DNA of 64,000 nucleotides from Isoetes taiwanensis (GCA_021234155.1 JAJEKV010000107.1:620001-684000); one strand, 5' to 3'; counted from the stretch's first letter, positions 11,007-23,400 are shown. Translations and numbers: made by a program. The notes: a model not told the origin generated them from the letters alone.

Positions 11007-12540
11007 ATAACTCTGTAAGCCCAAAGTGCATCCATAAGATCCCTTTTGTCAGCTTCGACTATTTTCTGCAAAATACCTTTCAAAGCCTTATTATTGGCCT
11101 CAGCTTGTCCATTCCCTTGGGGGTACTATGAAGAACTCTTTGTGTGCTTGACACTAAGAATGTTCAGTAGATTAGTATTAACCTCACTCACTGGTGTACC
11201 CCTATCAGAATGTAGCTTAAATGGAATACCAAACCTGTTACACATATGCTCATATAAAAATCTTGTTGTTGTAATGGCATTTGCTTGTCTCAAAGGTATT
11301 GCTTCTACCCATTTGGTCAAGTAATCAGTGGCCACAATAATATATTGATGCTAACCCACGAAAGAGGGGTTCATGGGGCATATATAATCAAGCCCCCATA
11401 TTTGAAAAGGTCCTGAAGAAATAATAGGATTCAATGTAGCTGGAAGAAGGATTTTTTACCAAAGATTTGGCATTTATGGTAGGTCTTTATAATATGACAA
11501 CAATCTCTGAAAACTGTAGGCCAGTAGTAACCAGACTTGAGAATCTTTTTTGTTGTGGTATCTCCAGAATGATCTCCACAAATGCCCCTGTGTATTTCCT
11601 TGATGACCATGGCAGCTTCTTCCTCATCAACACATCTTAACAAAACTCTATCCCTGTTAACTTTACACAAAACATCATCAATCATTCTAAATTGCCTATA
11701 GTTTTCCTTGCCTTCTATGCTGGTTTGAAGTTAGTTCCGATGGCATTTCCTTGTATAACAGAAAGTCTCTAATGGGTTGTTGCCAATCTTCTGAACCTGT
11801 TTTTCATTAGTTGACTCCAAATAATCTATAATGGCATCTATAACGTCAACAACTTTTATTGTTTCTTCATGGTAAAAGAAAATATAAGGCAAATAAAGAC
11901 TAGGATTCTTGATCTGACGTAATTCTTTGACAGAAATATCAAAAGTTTGCAATTTACAAGCATACCTTTGAATCTTTGGCTTGCTAGTTGCTTTACCAAA
12001 GAGTAGTCCCATCCATTGGGTTTTGTTTCATAACGACTTGTACTTGGCTCTTCAACTGCAGGTGTCCCTATCTATTGATTAAGAACATTAATGCATCAAC
12101 ACTTTTCTTCATTCGAGTATATCTCTCTTCGGATGAGGACCATTGCTTGATTGCAAAAACTATAGTGTGCTTCTCCTGCAAAATAGACAAGCCTATAGCT
12201 TTCTTAGTAATAGTGATGTAGACCTCAAATGGCTTATCCAAATTTGGAGTCTTGAGTAGAGTAGCTTCACATATGGATGTGATCAGCAGGTCGAAGTCTT
12301 CCTGGCACTCTGATGTCCATAAAACAGGAATGAATTTGCTCTTAGACTTGAAAAACTTACCTACTCTGGTTAGCTTAGAGATAGGACTAATGACTAATGA
12401 TATGAACAAAGTTAGGAATATATATCCTAAGAAAACTAGTCATGCCAATAAAACTTTTATCTTGCTTTAATATTTTGAGAGGTGCCAACCTTTTTAGTGC
12501 TTCACCCTTGCTTGATATTAGTCTTGTGACCCAAAGCATA
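11007..12540 (-). pseudogene. Second minus-strand gypsy pol: RT end, RNase H, integrase
   Basis: Successive minus-strand pieces give the end of reverse transcriptase (FLRIYIPNFVHII), the RNase H lead-in (TSECQEDFDLLITSICEA, DKPFEVYITITKKAIGLS), the integrase zinc-binding domain (HRGICGDHSGDTTTKKIL, YHKCQIFG) and the integrase core. Core landmarks are WGLDYICPMNPSFVG, VATDYLTKWVEAIPL, HSDRGTPV and QGNGQAEANNKALKG, so the D-D-E residues are visible. Several stops (for example before YPQGN) and frameshifts disable it. It ends at DALWAYR where another element's LTR begins, and its upstream end abuts an oppositely oriented integrase at 12591. Confidence 0.8.
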
Positions 12541-12590
12541 GGACTATTCCTAAAGTACAGAAAAGGGTCAAAGGGTCAGTAGCTAAAGCC

Positions 12591-13812
12591 ATGCCAACCA
12601 GGAAGACGAGACCACGAGACTCAAATGCCTGCGATTATACTATAGTTGCAGTCCACTTGTACAAACAAGGTAAAGATATGAACCTCCGACGATGTGTCCT
12701 TTCCCATGAAATTCCATGTATTGTCCAACAAGCTCATGAGGGTTTGGGGAGTGGACATTTCAGTGACGACAATACGGCAAAAAAAATCCTCCTAACAGGC
12801 TATTTTTGGTCCATACTCTTCAAGGATGCCCATGCTCATGCGTACACTTGTGATGTCTGTCAACGCCTCGGAAGACCCACGGCCCATGACGCCCTACCAC
12901 TCACCCCGATCGCCACACCTCTTCCCATCACGAAATGGGGAATGGATTTTGTTGATCCCATGAATCCTCCAACTACATACAATCGGGCATGCTACATTCT
13001 CGTCTTCACAGATTATGCCACTAAATGGGCAAAAGCCTGCACATTTCTTGACAACACAGCAGCCAGCACGGCCAGAATTCTTTACACGCACATCATCACT
13101 CGTTTCGGATGTCTTATGGAATTAGTCAGCGACAGTGGTGTTCATTTTGTAAATCACACCATGAAAGAACTCACCGATTACCTTCATATCCATAATCGGA
13201 ATAGTACACCATACTATCCACAGGGGAATAGTCTAGCGGAAAGCACCAATAAAACTCTCATCTCTATCTTAGAGAAAATCTGCGACGCCTTTCGAAAAGA
13301 TTGGCACGAAAAATTACCAATGGCATGGGCATACAACACTACATACAAGATTGCTACAGGGCAAACTCCTTGCAAACTCGTCTATGGTCAAGAGGCCTTG
13401 ATGCCTTTCGAATATATCCTCCCAACACTCAAATTCCAGTTATCTACCGCACGCAATCCTTCCGCAACTCTTAAAGAACGCGTTTATCAACTTCAAGAGC
13501 TGGATGAAATTCGCCGAGATGCTTATCTTCGTGTCCTAGCTAGACATCAACTCAGGAAATCATGGCATGATCAAAAAATCAAAACAAAAGAGTTCAAGGA
13601 AGGCTACTTTATGATTCATGGTACAAAAATCATCCTGGCAAACTCAAACTTCATCGATCAGGGCTTATGAGATTAAACAAACAGTTCATCTAGGAGTATT
13701 TCAACTTGCCGAGTTGGATGGCACTCCTCTTCCAGTTCCTCCCAAACCTTTTTACAAGATAGACAATCATATTGTATCCATAGACACAGACACAGAACTG
13801 GAGACAACATAG
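12591..13812 (+). pseudogene. Plus-strand Ty3/gypsy integrase, nearly intact
   Basis: One open frame of 359 codons plus a short frame-shifted tail encodes a gypsy integrase, which inserts cDNA into the chromosome. Visible are the HHCC zinc finger (HEGLGSGHF ... CDVCQRLG), the catalytic D-D-E residues in WGMDFVDP, VSDSGVHFVN and LAESTNKTL, then MAWAYNTTYKIATGQTPCKL and a charged C-terminal region. After a frameshift near 13660 the tail continues with LAELDGTPLPVPPKPFY. Reverse transcriptase is missing because the element is cut at its 5' side, where it meets the opposite-strand gypsy remnant. It is far less decayed than its neighbour, so it is a younger piece. Confidence 0.85.
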
Positions 13813-13895
13813 TTATATTCAAAAAGCAGTAGGTTACATCTAAAATTGAGGATTTCTCCTCTATATTACCGCACTACCTACAATCAGGACCATTC

Positions 13896-14722
13896 TTATT
13901 CAGGATTAGCCACAGAGTAGACCCGCAAGATGTGATACCCTAGCCTGTAGTGCCACTGCAAATGGATCATCACATTTAGATGCTCAGAATCAGGGTTGGG
14001 CATCTCTGCCATGCCTGTCAGCCAGCCATCCATGGGAATCTCATGGTTTTTCAGCTTCGATATGTCCAGATGGTTCATGCGGCAGATAGTCCATCCGAGG
14101 GAATTGTTGGGCATAATGGTCACATAATCCATGGTGCTCTTCTGCTGATGCTTGTCCTTCGAGTCCACCTGTTCTTATATAGGCCACTGGCTTGCTGCTC
14201 TGCTAAGATGGCGTCCTAGTTGTCATTCCACATGTCTCATCCTTCCCCATCACGGAATCAACATAACCTTGCCCAACTGTTTGTGCTGCTGTATGTCATC
14301 ATATAGATCGACATAGGGCTCCAATCTATCCACATCCGAATGAGTGTTATAAAAGTTGCTCTCAGCATGTGGAAAGTAGCATGCTGCTATGAAGAGAACG
14401 CTGCCACGGTCATGCTGCACGCGCACCCACAAGTATCGATTGTACCTGTCTGTTTTGTGCAGCGAGACTGAATGCCCCAAGGTTGCACGATAGTAGCAGG
14501 CAACCCCGCCATGTCCTCGCTTGCCTGTGCACTCATTGAACACCGAGAAATGCAGATAGTCTGGGAGGTTCGGCAGCCTGTGCCCTGCATGTTCCCATGT
14601 TTCCATGAGGAAAATGAGATCCATATCTGGTGCAATAGAGTCGAGACTCTCCCCTTTCTGCCAAGGGAAGCCCCGACAGTTCCAAGATACCATCCGGAGG
14701 CACAGTTCCTATTTGTTGGCAT
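13896..14722 (-). pseudogene. LINE ORF2 endonuclease domain
   Basis: The N-terminal part reads VSWNCRGFPWQKGESL, DLIFLMETWEHAG, GHGGVACYYR and FIAACYFPH, the expected order for an APE-type endonuclease (N, E, then catalytic loops). It reaches VMLIP, where GDFN should follow. After a frame disturbance the minus-strand frame at 13896-14168 resumes with STMDYVTIMPNNSLGW and DSEHLNVMIHLQW, which I read as the C-terminal DYV and (S)D.H catalytic segment. No reverse transcriptase follows. ORF2 starts close to the ORF1 stop, as in other plant L1-like elements. Confidence 0.65.
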
Positions 14723-14735
14723 TTAATGTAGACGC

Positions 14736-16273
14736 TCAATGATCTGTTCTGGTTGCAGGGGGAACAGTGTGCATCGCCTGAGCAGCAGTTTCAGGAGCAG
14801 TTGGAGCAGCGGGAGCAGGAGGTGCAGTAAGGGTACTAGTGGCAGTAGCAGGAGTGGCAGCAGCTTGACGCATTGCATCGGTGACCTCAGCAGGCGCCGG
14901 CCTAAAAATGCGAAGCTTGCCTCGGACCAGGCCTGCAGCACCCCCTCGGCGACAGACATCCCTGACTTGAGCCAGCTGCTGCCGGCGGGACTCCTGTTGC
15001 ATCAGAGTAAGATCCTGGTCGACATACAGAGTAGTCCCCTTCAATTGTCCACTTTGACGCAGAATTGCCTCATGCACTCGCATGTCTACCACCGTGAAGG
15101 CGACAACGCGCGGGCGATCTGTGCGTTGAGCCCCAAGGCAGCTTGCTCGAACAATGTGCACTGCATTTTGAAATGCCATGCGAGATAGGATCTGATCCTG
15201 GATGCGCTTGGTGAGATCCTCTCCTGCCTCCTCCGAGAGTCCACGTACCACCACATTATGACGCCGGCGGCCGTGCTCCTGCTGCTCACTGAGTTGGGGG
15301 GCAACATTAGCTGTCCCAGCAGGTGATGCATGTTGCCTGGGGCATGTGGGCTGTTCACAGCAAGGGCGGTGTGGTGTGTGAGATAGAGCAGGTGGTGTCT
15401 GTCTGTCTGTTTGGCGATTGATGGGCTGTGGAACATGTGTGCTTGTCTGGCCCCGTGTTGCAGCCTCTGCTGCCTGGAGGCGGGAGCCTAGCTCCTGTTG
15501 AAATCTCTGCTGCTTGGCCAACTCATTCATGCACTGCCGTAAGTGTTCATGGACCTCAACATGGAGGCCCCTGCCTTGCTGGGTAATGGTTGCTCGGAGC
15601 TCCTGTGCTTGTGTCTCAGCCCTACTTTGTAGGGTTCTTGGCTCTGTCTGGCTGGCTTCGAAGGCGGCTCCGACGTTCTATATTATGGTGGCAGACCCCT
15701 CAGCTTCTGACTTGAGGCGGGAGATAGTTGCCATTGTATCCTTCTCAACACCCTGCTTGTCACGTGCCATAGTAGGGAATCCACGCGAGCTCGCAAGTCA
15801 GCAAAGCCCTGCTTATCCTGTTGCGGCTAAAAGTGTGCCAAGCGAAGCCCATCTTCTAACTGCTGCATGCGGGTCCCCTTCTCTGCAATTCGTTGCCTTT
15901 CCCTATCTGTTGCCAACTGTCTGTTGAGTACGTGGGACGCTGAGGATTGTATCTCTGCTGCGAGTCCTACAATCCGGGTTCTGTTGCTCTCAATCTGTTC
16001 CTCCATTTGTTTCATGGCCCTCGTCTGCACCTGTGTCGGGTTGGAGCAGCCTTCATCCATCTCCCGGGCCAATCTCATAGATTGGGCCTTCGCCCGGGCC
16101 TCCCTCCTCATGGAAGAGGTTTCTCCCTTGTCCTTGGTATCCGATCGAGGTCGTTTTCGCGGCGGTCCCTCCTCCTGGTTCTCCCAAGTAGGCGTGGGCT
16201 GGGGCTGGGGTTGGGGTTGGGGAATGTCTCCCTCCAAATGGGGGTCTGGGCAAGGGGCTACAGAAGCGGCCAT
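14736..16273 (-). pseudogene. LINE ORF1 (RNA-binding protein), frame-shifted
   Basis: The first part (15827-16273) begins MAASVAPCPDPHLEGDIPQP, has a PQ repeat, a basic stretch (PPRKRPRSD) and a heptad-like helical region, as expected of an L1-type ORF1 coiled coil. After a frameshift the second part (14736-15530) holds the RRM-like domain: HNVVVRGLSEEAGEDL, RPRVVAFTVVDMRVHEAILR and LKGTTLYVDQDLTLMQQESR, then an Ala/Pro/Thr-rich tail. ORF1 protein coats LINE RNA. One or more frameshifts lie between 15530 and 15827. Confidence 0.75.
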
Positions 16274-16313
16274 GAGGTTGTATGGTATGGAAGGGTATTA
16301 GAGATAAGGACAA

Positions 16314-17358
16314 AAACCTTTGATGCTATGAAACCCTATTTCCACTATCATTATTCTACTCCAATGCGTACGAGTACCTATATTACACCTTATAAAATCA
16401 TATGGTACACTTGTCCCTTTTCACAATTTCAGAGCTTGAGCCTCTTGATAAGCATCGGCACACCCTGAGTATGGGATAAGCATGTGCATCCTGAGATGGT
16501 TTCAGATAGGCCATGCTTAAATTCTCGTGGGGTGCAGCTAATGTAAAGTCTATTTAACGGCAATGGCATATTCAACAAAACCCGGACTTATTCAGATATA
16601 ATAGACAGGGATATCATTTTAAGATTATATGTCATGTTTAATTCTTCTTGATTCTTATAATTTTTACAAGTTTTAATTATATAACTTTATCTTTAAATTT
16701 AAAGTATAATTGTTATAGAAACATATAATTCCTTTCTAAACTTTCACGTGAATCTATTTAAAATTAGACATTTCAAAAATATAAAATTTTAATTATTAGT
16801 GATTTCTTATTAAATTTAAATTTGGCAATCAGGATAATTTGTAAATGAAATATGATTGTTTGATAAGTGATTGACTTAAAATTATATGAGAATTTCACAA
16901 TTTACAAACTCTTAGCACTTTAAAAATACTTTAAAAAAGTGTTAGATTAAAACTAATCAAAAGATAAAGTTCATGTTTTAATGACAAATATTGAATAGTT
17001 TATTATTGATGAAATAAATGCATATTAAAAATCAATTAAATATAAACGTAATTATTTGATTTATTTCATCTAAACTTTCTTTAAACATTTAAAACAAAAT
17101 AACATTTTAATCATATAGAGTTTATCTTAGATGAAAATCTAATTTTAAATAGATTTAAAGTAGCCTGAGTTTGCTAGAGCATAACTTACAAGAATAGAGG
17201 TGTTTATATTTTTAGGTATTTTTCTAGTGGACCATGACTGCCATATATGAACTCCTAGGAAGGGTTTTCGAATAGATTTTGTACCATTGATTTTATATGA
17301 ATTTTAAAGTGAACACTGCAAATGGACCATTTCTGGTCCATCACCTGACCACTCAAAT
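16314..17358. other. AT-rich DNA without a gene
   Basis: About 1 kb, very AT-rich between 16600 and 17170, with many short A/T runs and no protein-like frame. It separates the LINE from the transporter pseudogene and may be its former upstream region. Confidence 0.6.
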
Positions 17359-19956
17359 GTTAAGGCTGTACTACTTCTGGCATACCACAGCTTTGGTAGT
17401 GTGTATGGGGACCTTTGCATTTCCCCCTTATATGTTTACCAAAACACTTCAAGAAAGTTACGTCTTCACGTAAATGATGAAGAAGTCCTTGGACTTTTAT
17501 CGCTCATTGTTTACACTGCAGTTTTAATTCCAATGATCAAATACATTTTAGTTGCATTGAATGACGCTGAAAATGGTGAAGGTGCGTATCCTTTAGATTA
17601 CACTAGAGTTGTCCCTTGATGAACCCAAATGTGTTCATGCATACACTTTTTTTGAAATTCTATTATAGCTTCGAGATAAAGAATTTGTCTACATACTCAC
17701 AATATGTTGTCCTCCGTGAGTGTACATATAAGGAAAAATTTATGAAAAATATAGAAAGTTTCTATTGCCAAACATAATGTGGAGCCGAATGCAAAAGGGT
17801 CAAGTTTATTCTCAAAGTCTTTAACATTTCTCACATTATTTTGCAAATATGATTTTTCCTAGGAATTCTAATTCTTCCATCTTGTAAATCATGATATGAG
17901 AAATCTATCACAAGAAGAATTAGAAAAATCTATAGTAGAATTTTCGAGAAATAATTCCTTAAAGTTTGAAGTTCAGATGTTCTTTATAGACCCAGTTAGG
18001 TCCCCCGAGGGTCAAAATTTTGAAAATTCATAGTATTACTCCACTTTTTTAAAAAATGAAATCCATTTAGCAAGATGTGTAGTAGTTAGTATCTATTTCT
18101 ATTGAAAAATAATAGTACCTTCATATGCTTATTCTATTTCAAATATCATGGATATGAAATGGCTCCTGGATGTCTGTGTTTTAGAAATTTCTTAGAGACC
18201 TGACTGGGTCTTTCAAGGATTGAAATTATGATTTGCTCATTGATACATCAAATTTTTATGAAATCACATGAAATTTGAAAAATGAGTAGCATTTGTAGGC
18301 TACATTCATAGAAAATTAATGTTATTTTGAAATTTGTATTCCATGTTGAGTGTCATGGGTTTATATCATATTATTGAAACCATTGAATTGAGTGTATTTC
18401 AAGGTGCGATTGTGCCAAACTTGTGAAGAATTTTATTTTGCCATTGAATATGGTGGTACAACTTCGAGTTAATCTTACAATTCAGGTGTTCATATTTAAA
18501 ATATCATAAGTATCATGAAGAATGAGTCCCTAATATGGAGAAGGGATTGAGGGACCCATACGGGTTGATGAACCCAAACAGGTCCCTGAGACAACTCTAG
18601 TGATGTTTCTAAGGAAATGATTACTCATATCTTGTGATTGATCCATTATACCAGGTGGAATATTTTATTCATTGTTATGCCAGAATGAAAATTCGAGTCT
18701 CTTATCAAATCAACAACCGTCTGATGAAGAGCTTTTTAGAAATATTTCTGATAAAGAGCTTTCAGGAAAGGGAAGGAAATAAAGCTTCCTGAAGACATTC
18801 TTTGACAAGGCTAGGCATGTTAGGATAAGCTTGCTCATTATTGTTCTGCTTGGTACTTGCTTAATGATCGGCTATTGGGTACTTATACCTGCAATATCAG
18901 GTATACATAAAGTTATATATTCCAACTAAGGTCTTGATGGTTAATGTTATTACCATGCAAAGTGAATAGGAAAGTTAAAGCTAGTCTTGGACATCTAAAT
19001 AGAATGGGAAGTGGTCAATATTGGAATTGTGTGCTTATTCCTAATTTTTATTTTGCAGTTCCCTCAGCTGTTTCAAGAATTAGCTCTCCTATTGACCACC
19101 ATGAACGTAAGCTTCTCAGCATGGAACCATATTAAACTTTAATCTATACATATGCGTTTCATTCCAAATCTCATGCTTATGGATTGAGTCAAGAGAATCT
19201 ACTTCACGGTCAGTGACAGCTCTCTGACAATTGGTTCATAGGTACAAGCCCATGACATGTATTTCACATGTAGAGCTTGGGGTGCTAAGTTAAGAACATG
19301 AATGTATTTTTCACGTTTTAGTTGCTATGCCTAATGATATTAATATCTTTGCCATACACAGATATAGTGAACGTGAGTACATGCATCATAGTAGTTAGTT
19401 TATTCGTCTTGCAGCATTTTGGTACACACAAAGTGGCCGTTATGTTTGCCCCTATTGTGATCGCATGGTTATTCTGTATTTCTGCCATTGGCGTATACAA
19501 CATTTCCTATTGGAACTGGGCAGTTTTAGAGCTCTGTCACCGTACTATATGTATAACCCTTTGAGGAGAACTGGGGCTGAAGGTTGGATTTCCTTCAGCA
19601 GCATTGTCTTGTGCATTACAGGTTAGAATCTGAACCCATCTGTTCTATAATGTTGTATACCCTCTGTTTAACTGCGTAGCTTTGTTGGCTATGCAGGAAC
19701 TAAGGTCATGTTTGCAGACTTGGGTCATCTTTCACCTCTTCCCATGAAGGTAAGATTCTGATCAAGACATGTGCGGTCTCTATAATAGCCACTGAATAAA
19801 TTGGATCTCGACGTGCATGCTTGGTACAGATTGCAGTCGCATGTATTGTCTACACATGTCTAGTATTGGCGTACATGGGGCACGCTGTATATTTGTCAAA
19901 AAATCACGAGGATATTCAATGGAGCTTCTATATTTCTATTCCAAGTAATATTGCTA
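17359..19956 (+). pseudogene. HAK/KUP/KT potassium transporter pseudogene, 5' half
   Basis: Six exons of a HAK/KUP potassium transporter are recognisable with proper GT-AG borders: 17359-17581, 18655-18900, 19059-19106, 19362-19621, 19697-19749 and 19830-19956. They read [106 protein letters not shown] and YMGHAVYLSKNHE. In the family these form the first transmembrane helices of a plasma-membrane or tonoplast K+ carrier. Defects: an in-frame TAA in exon 2 (GKGRK*), the conserved GDGVLTP changed to GYWVLIP, a frameshift near 19525 (RALSPYYMY continues in another frame), and no downstream exons. Conserved splice sites show it was a spliced gene, not a retrocopy. Confidence 0.85.
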
Positions 19957-21934
19957 GGTGTGAAACTAAAACTCTAATGCTTTGTAACAGCAATGGATAT
20001 ACCAGTTTTATACTAGTAAAAAATAACCATGTTTCTCCGTATTTTTTTTGCAAGAAAGCCACACAACCTATATAAGGGACCTATATATATGTCGCTTGTC
20101 ATATTTTGAACCATTTGAAAGGTTTACTTGGAGAAATGTAGTGTGTTCTCTACAAAGCTAAGAAAGACGCATCAAAGGTCATATGGTTTAATTTTTTATT
20201 CTTATACTTAAACTTCACGATCTTCACTTTCATTCATCAATAAACATCACTAGCTAGTAAATGATGAATTTTCAGCCTATAATTTTGGAATTAACTCAAA
20301 TTTTTAACCTCTAATGTGTTAATCCTATGGTTGTACATCATCTTTAAATCTAGTTAATTGCATGGTTAAACCCTAATTACACTATGCACAAGTTGATAGA
20401 GTAATTTTCTATGTAGATATAAGAAGAATGCATCATTCATTACCCTCGTAATACTTACAGGTGGTGATTTTGGAGCATTTTAACATATAATTTTGTCCTA
20501 AATTCTGTATAAGAAATTCTCTATTAGATTTTGAAGTTGATATAACTTATGAACACTCCAAAAAAACATAAGATTGTACTTCATATAGTTAAGAATCCAT
20601 GTCCACAAGAATTAACCGAAAACTTGTAATAATAAGAGATAAATAATTCCTAAACCGCACGCAGCATTTTTGAACAAAATAGGGTTTGCCGGCTTCCATG
20701 GACGTTAGATGATAGCAACCAAAGCTGAAAACATACAAATCAATGTGTTCTATCATAAATAGACAAATACATCCAATTTTAGCAAGGTTTAGGCCTGTTT
20801 ATGCCAGAAAAAGCCAAGAATGCAGTTCTGGACTGTTGCAGAAACTCTCAAATTCTCTAATATTTGAACAATCAATACAACATATAGGTGAGTTCATTGG
20901 CCTTGAAATTCTTGAAGGTCATTAAGAATCAAGTAAAGATTGATATGGTGGCTTATATATCGCGAAATTAAAACTTCTATTCTCGAGATATATTGGTTTA
21001 AGTGGCAAGTGGGTCAATGGACCAATTCCGATCCATGGACGGGAATGGTCCAGGACCACTCTAGTGTTAAGAGACGTTTGTTGATTAATGCGCATATTAA
21101 CCATCATATAAAATTCCCCTCTTCTCCACATGAAATTTAATAAAATATGCTTGAAACAATCAACGATTAAAAGTTACTTAGGATGCTTTTTTTTCCACGA
21201 GAGGCAGCACTCTAATATAAGACACATGAAGATCTGCACAAGGGCAGAAAGATAAACACAGAAGCCCACATCTTGGAAGGCGAAACTACCAGCATCTAGA
21301 GTGGTACCATCAGATTGAAAATTCCACATCGGACGCATTGTTCCTTGAGTAACAGAAAGACTAGAAAAAGGACACGGAAGAAAAACAACATTACCCTAGA
21401 TTGCAAACAAACACATGAAGAAGTCAAATTTCCTGATTCCGAGTCCATTGCTCGAATCCGAAATCGCTATTTACAAATGGAAGCTCGTGGAAATCAATTC
21501 TATTTTCACGAGATCAGACTACACTGTTTCTTTCGGTTGGAGATTTATTGGAGCCGTCAGATGCGGTCGGGATGTGTTCCGACATCGTAGGGATATTCTA
21601 CGTACGGAGGGGATATTTTGTTGATAACGGGCGACGTAAGAAATGTTTACGGACAGATGAAATGCGATTTTTTGTCGGCGAAAAATGCTTTTCCAGTGAG
21701 CAAATTTTTGACCTATTTATGATACATTTTCAGTTTTATGCCCGCATCGCTGCCTTCATCTCTGCCCTATACGTGGCATATTTTTTTCATGCGTGGCAAA
21801 TTGCCCAAATTTCTTTGGGCATATTTTTTTGGATGGCAAATTACCCAAATTTTATCCAATTTTGTTGCCTCTTAAGTTTCTCGTCTGCAAAGTTTCAAGG
21901 TACCATTAAGTCCTTATTGGTAGTGCACTTACTT
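19957..21934. other. No recognisable gene
   Basis: About 2 kb of mostly AT-rich DNA after the last transporter exon. The remaining HAK/KUP exons (for example those for GSQAIITGTF) were looked for and not seen. A plus-strand open stretch at 21548-21970 is not recognisable and overlaps the antisense of the PPR pseudogene end. Confidence 0.5.
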
Positions 21935-23400
21935 TGGACGTTTGACATTCTCATGCAAATTGCAAATTGAGGTTGTAGCCTCAGGTTGAAAAGGAATATT
22001 CTTAACTAATGTCTCTGCAATATTCATCCAACCAGTTCTTCCTATAAGATCAATCGTGCAGCTAAAATGCTCAATTTTGGGCAGCATGCCGTGTTCTTGA
22101 CCAATAGAACCAAGGCAATGATAAGTCTCATATGAAACCAGTATGATTACAACCAGAAAAAATGTTGAGGAATATGACGTCTATCGGCATCATCCCCCTC
22201 AGAGCCCGTGAGATGCAATTATAGAAATGGGGATACGTCGTGTGCGTGCAAAAGGTGATGAAAAACACCCCTACATACGATTTTTTGAAAGGTAAGTTCA
22301 ACCCCTTCTATATAAAATTTACCCAAGCAGTAGCCAAAAACCCCCTTAACTCCTAAGTATACGTGTGAAAATGGGTCGATAAAACACCCGAGTCCCGGCA
22401 CATTGTATGGCATCCACAGTGAACCCCCGTGCCTCATAGTGATTTCCTTAAATAAATTGTGAGCAAGCGCAATTTGGCCATTTTGGGCATATGCTATTAT
22501 GAGTCCATTTAATCAAACACTGCAGATCTGTTCCAAGCTTCCGCATTTTCCATACATAGTAACAAGTGCCATACCTACAATAACATATGATTCAAACCTA
22601 TTATCAAGTTAAACTATGTCGGTATTTCCCATCAAAGAGTGATGCCTCAATGACACATGCATCTGGAATAGTGACAAATGTAATCTTATTTGGCTTTGAA
22701 CTTCTCAAGGATATTTGTAAGAGAAGTTTATAAAGTTTTTTTTAAGCATTTCTTGGTGTGTATATGTCCCAATTATTGCATATCTTGAGATAATATCATG
22801 TTGAGGCATTTTCTAAAATAACTCATGTGCTTTGTCAACTAGCCCTTGTCGCACACAAGATGAAAACATATAGAACTATATGTGGTTGAGGCATTACTTG
22901 GAATAACTTCAAAACCTCGTCAAGTTTCTATGTCGACAATAAGAGCAAATGGTGGAAGTAAATGAGATGATATGAGGTTGAGACATCTCATTAGAGAGTT
23001 AAAGGGCATCATCAAGCAAATCATGTTATTTGCAAAGCAAATTAAAAAGTCCAAGAGATTGTATCACGCTCAAGTATTTTGTAGAGCAAACTAAGGACCT
23101 CTTCCACTGGACCATTTTGTATGTATGTTGATAGCATGGTGATCTATGAAATGAAACAATTGATGAGCCTTACGTACCTATCCTTATAATTATAGCCAGA
23201 TCACATGGTATTCCACGACATCTTTGTTAGGCATTTGTTCGAAAAGCTAGATCGAGCTATCCTTGCTAGGATATGAGCTGCAATCGTGGTATTGCATGAA
23301 ATGTTATATCGATCGGGCATTTTCCAAAATAATGCTAGAGCTTCCTCCATCTATCAATTCGACATTATACTTTATTTTTGGCGAGCAGGAGAGCAAGATT
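21935..23400 (-). pseudogene. Pentatricopeptide-repeat (PLS-class PPR) protein pseudogene
   Basis: Minus-strand pieces in several frames give PPR wording in the proper order: DISCNTTIAAH-like motifs near 23300, IQNGPVEEVLSLLYKI, KMPQHDIISRYAIIGTYTH, SSKPNKITFVTIPDACVIEA, ALVTMYGKCGSLEQ, LIIAYAQNGQIALAHNLF and, near the C-terminus, HGMLPKIEHFSCTIDLIGRT followed by NIPFQPEATTSICNL. PLS-class PPR proteins bind organellar RNA and support editing or processing. Many stops and frameshifts make it a dead copy. The segment 22160-22440 fits the repeats poorly and may be an insertion. The MYGKCGSLE wording is common in plants generally and does not fix the species. Confidence 0.75.

Larger units (their letters stand above)
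13896..16313 (-). mobile_element. GC-rich LINE: ORF1 and endonuclease, no reverse transcriptase
   Basis: A minus-strand LINE that is GC-rich compared with its surroundings and starts near 16313 with ORF1. ORF1 and the endonuclease part of ORF2 follow. It ends within or just after the endonuclease, next to the plus-strand gypsy tail. LINEs usually lose their 5' end, so a copy keeping the 5' part but lacking reverse transcriptase and the 3' tail points to a later deletion or rearrangement. It is a different family from the LINE arrays further right, although its ORF1 shows the same LKGT..Y...DLT signature. Confidence 0.75.

Noticed and set aside
12894-13091. Minus-strand open frame opposite the gypsy integrase
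   Set aside because: Shadow of the plus-strand integrase, whose motifs are unambiguous.
13896-14168. Separate small gene on the minus strand
   Set aside because: The STMDYV and DSEH segments and the position after the LINE endonuclease start fit the C-terminal endonuclease better than an independent gene.
17359-19956. Functional potassium transporter gene
   Set aside because: In-frame stop, frameshift, altered GDGVLTP motif and missing 3' exons.
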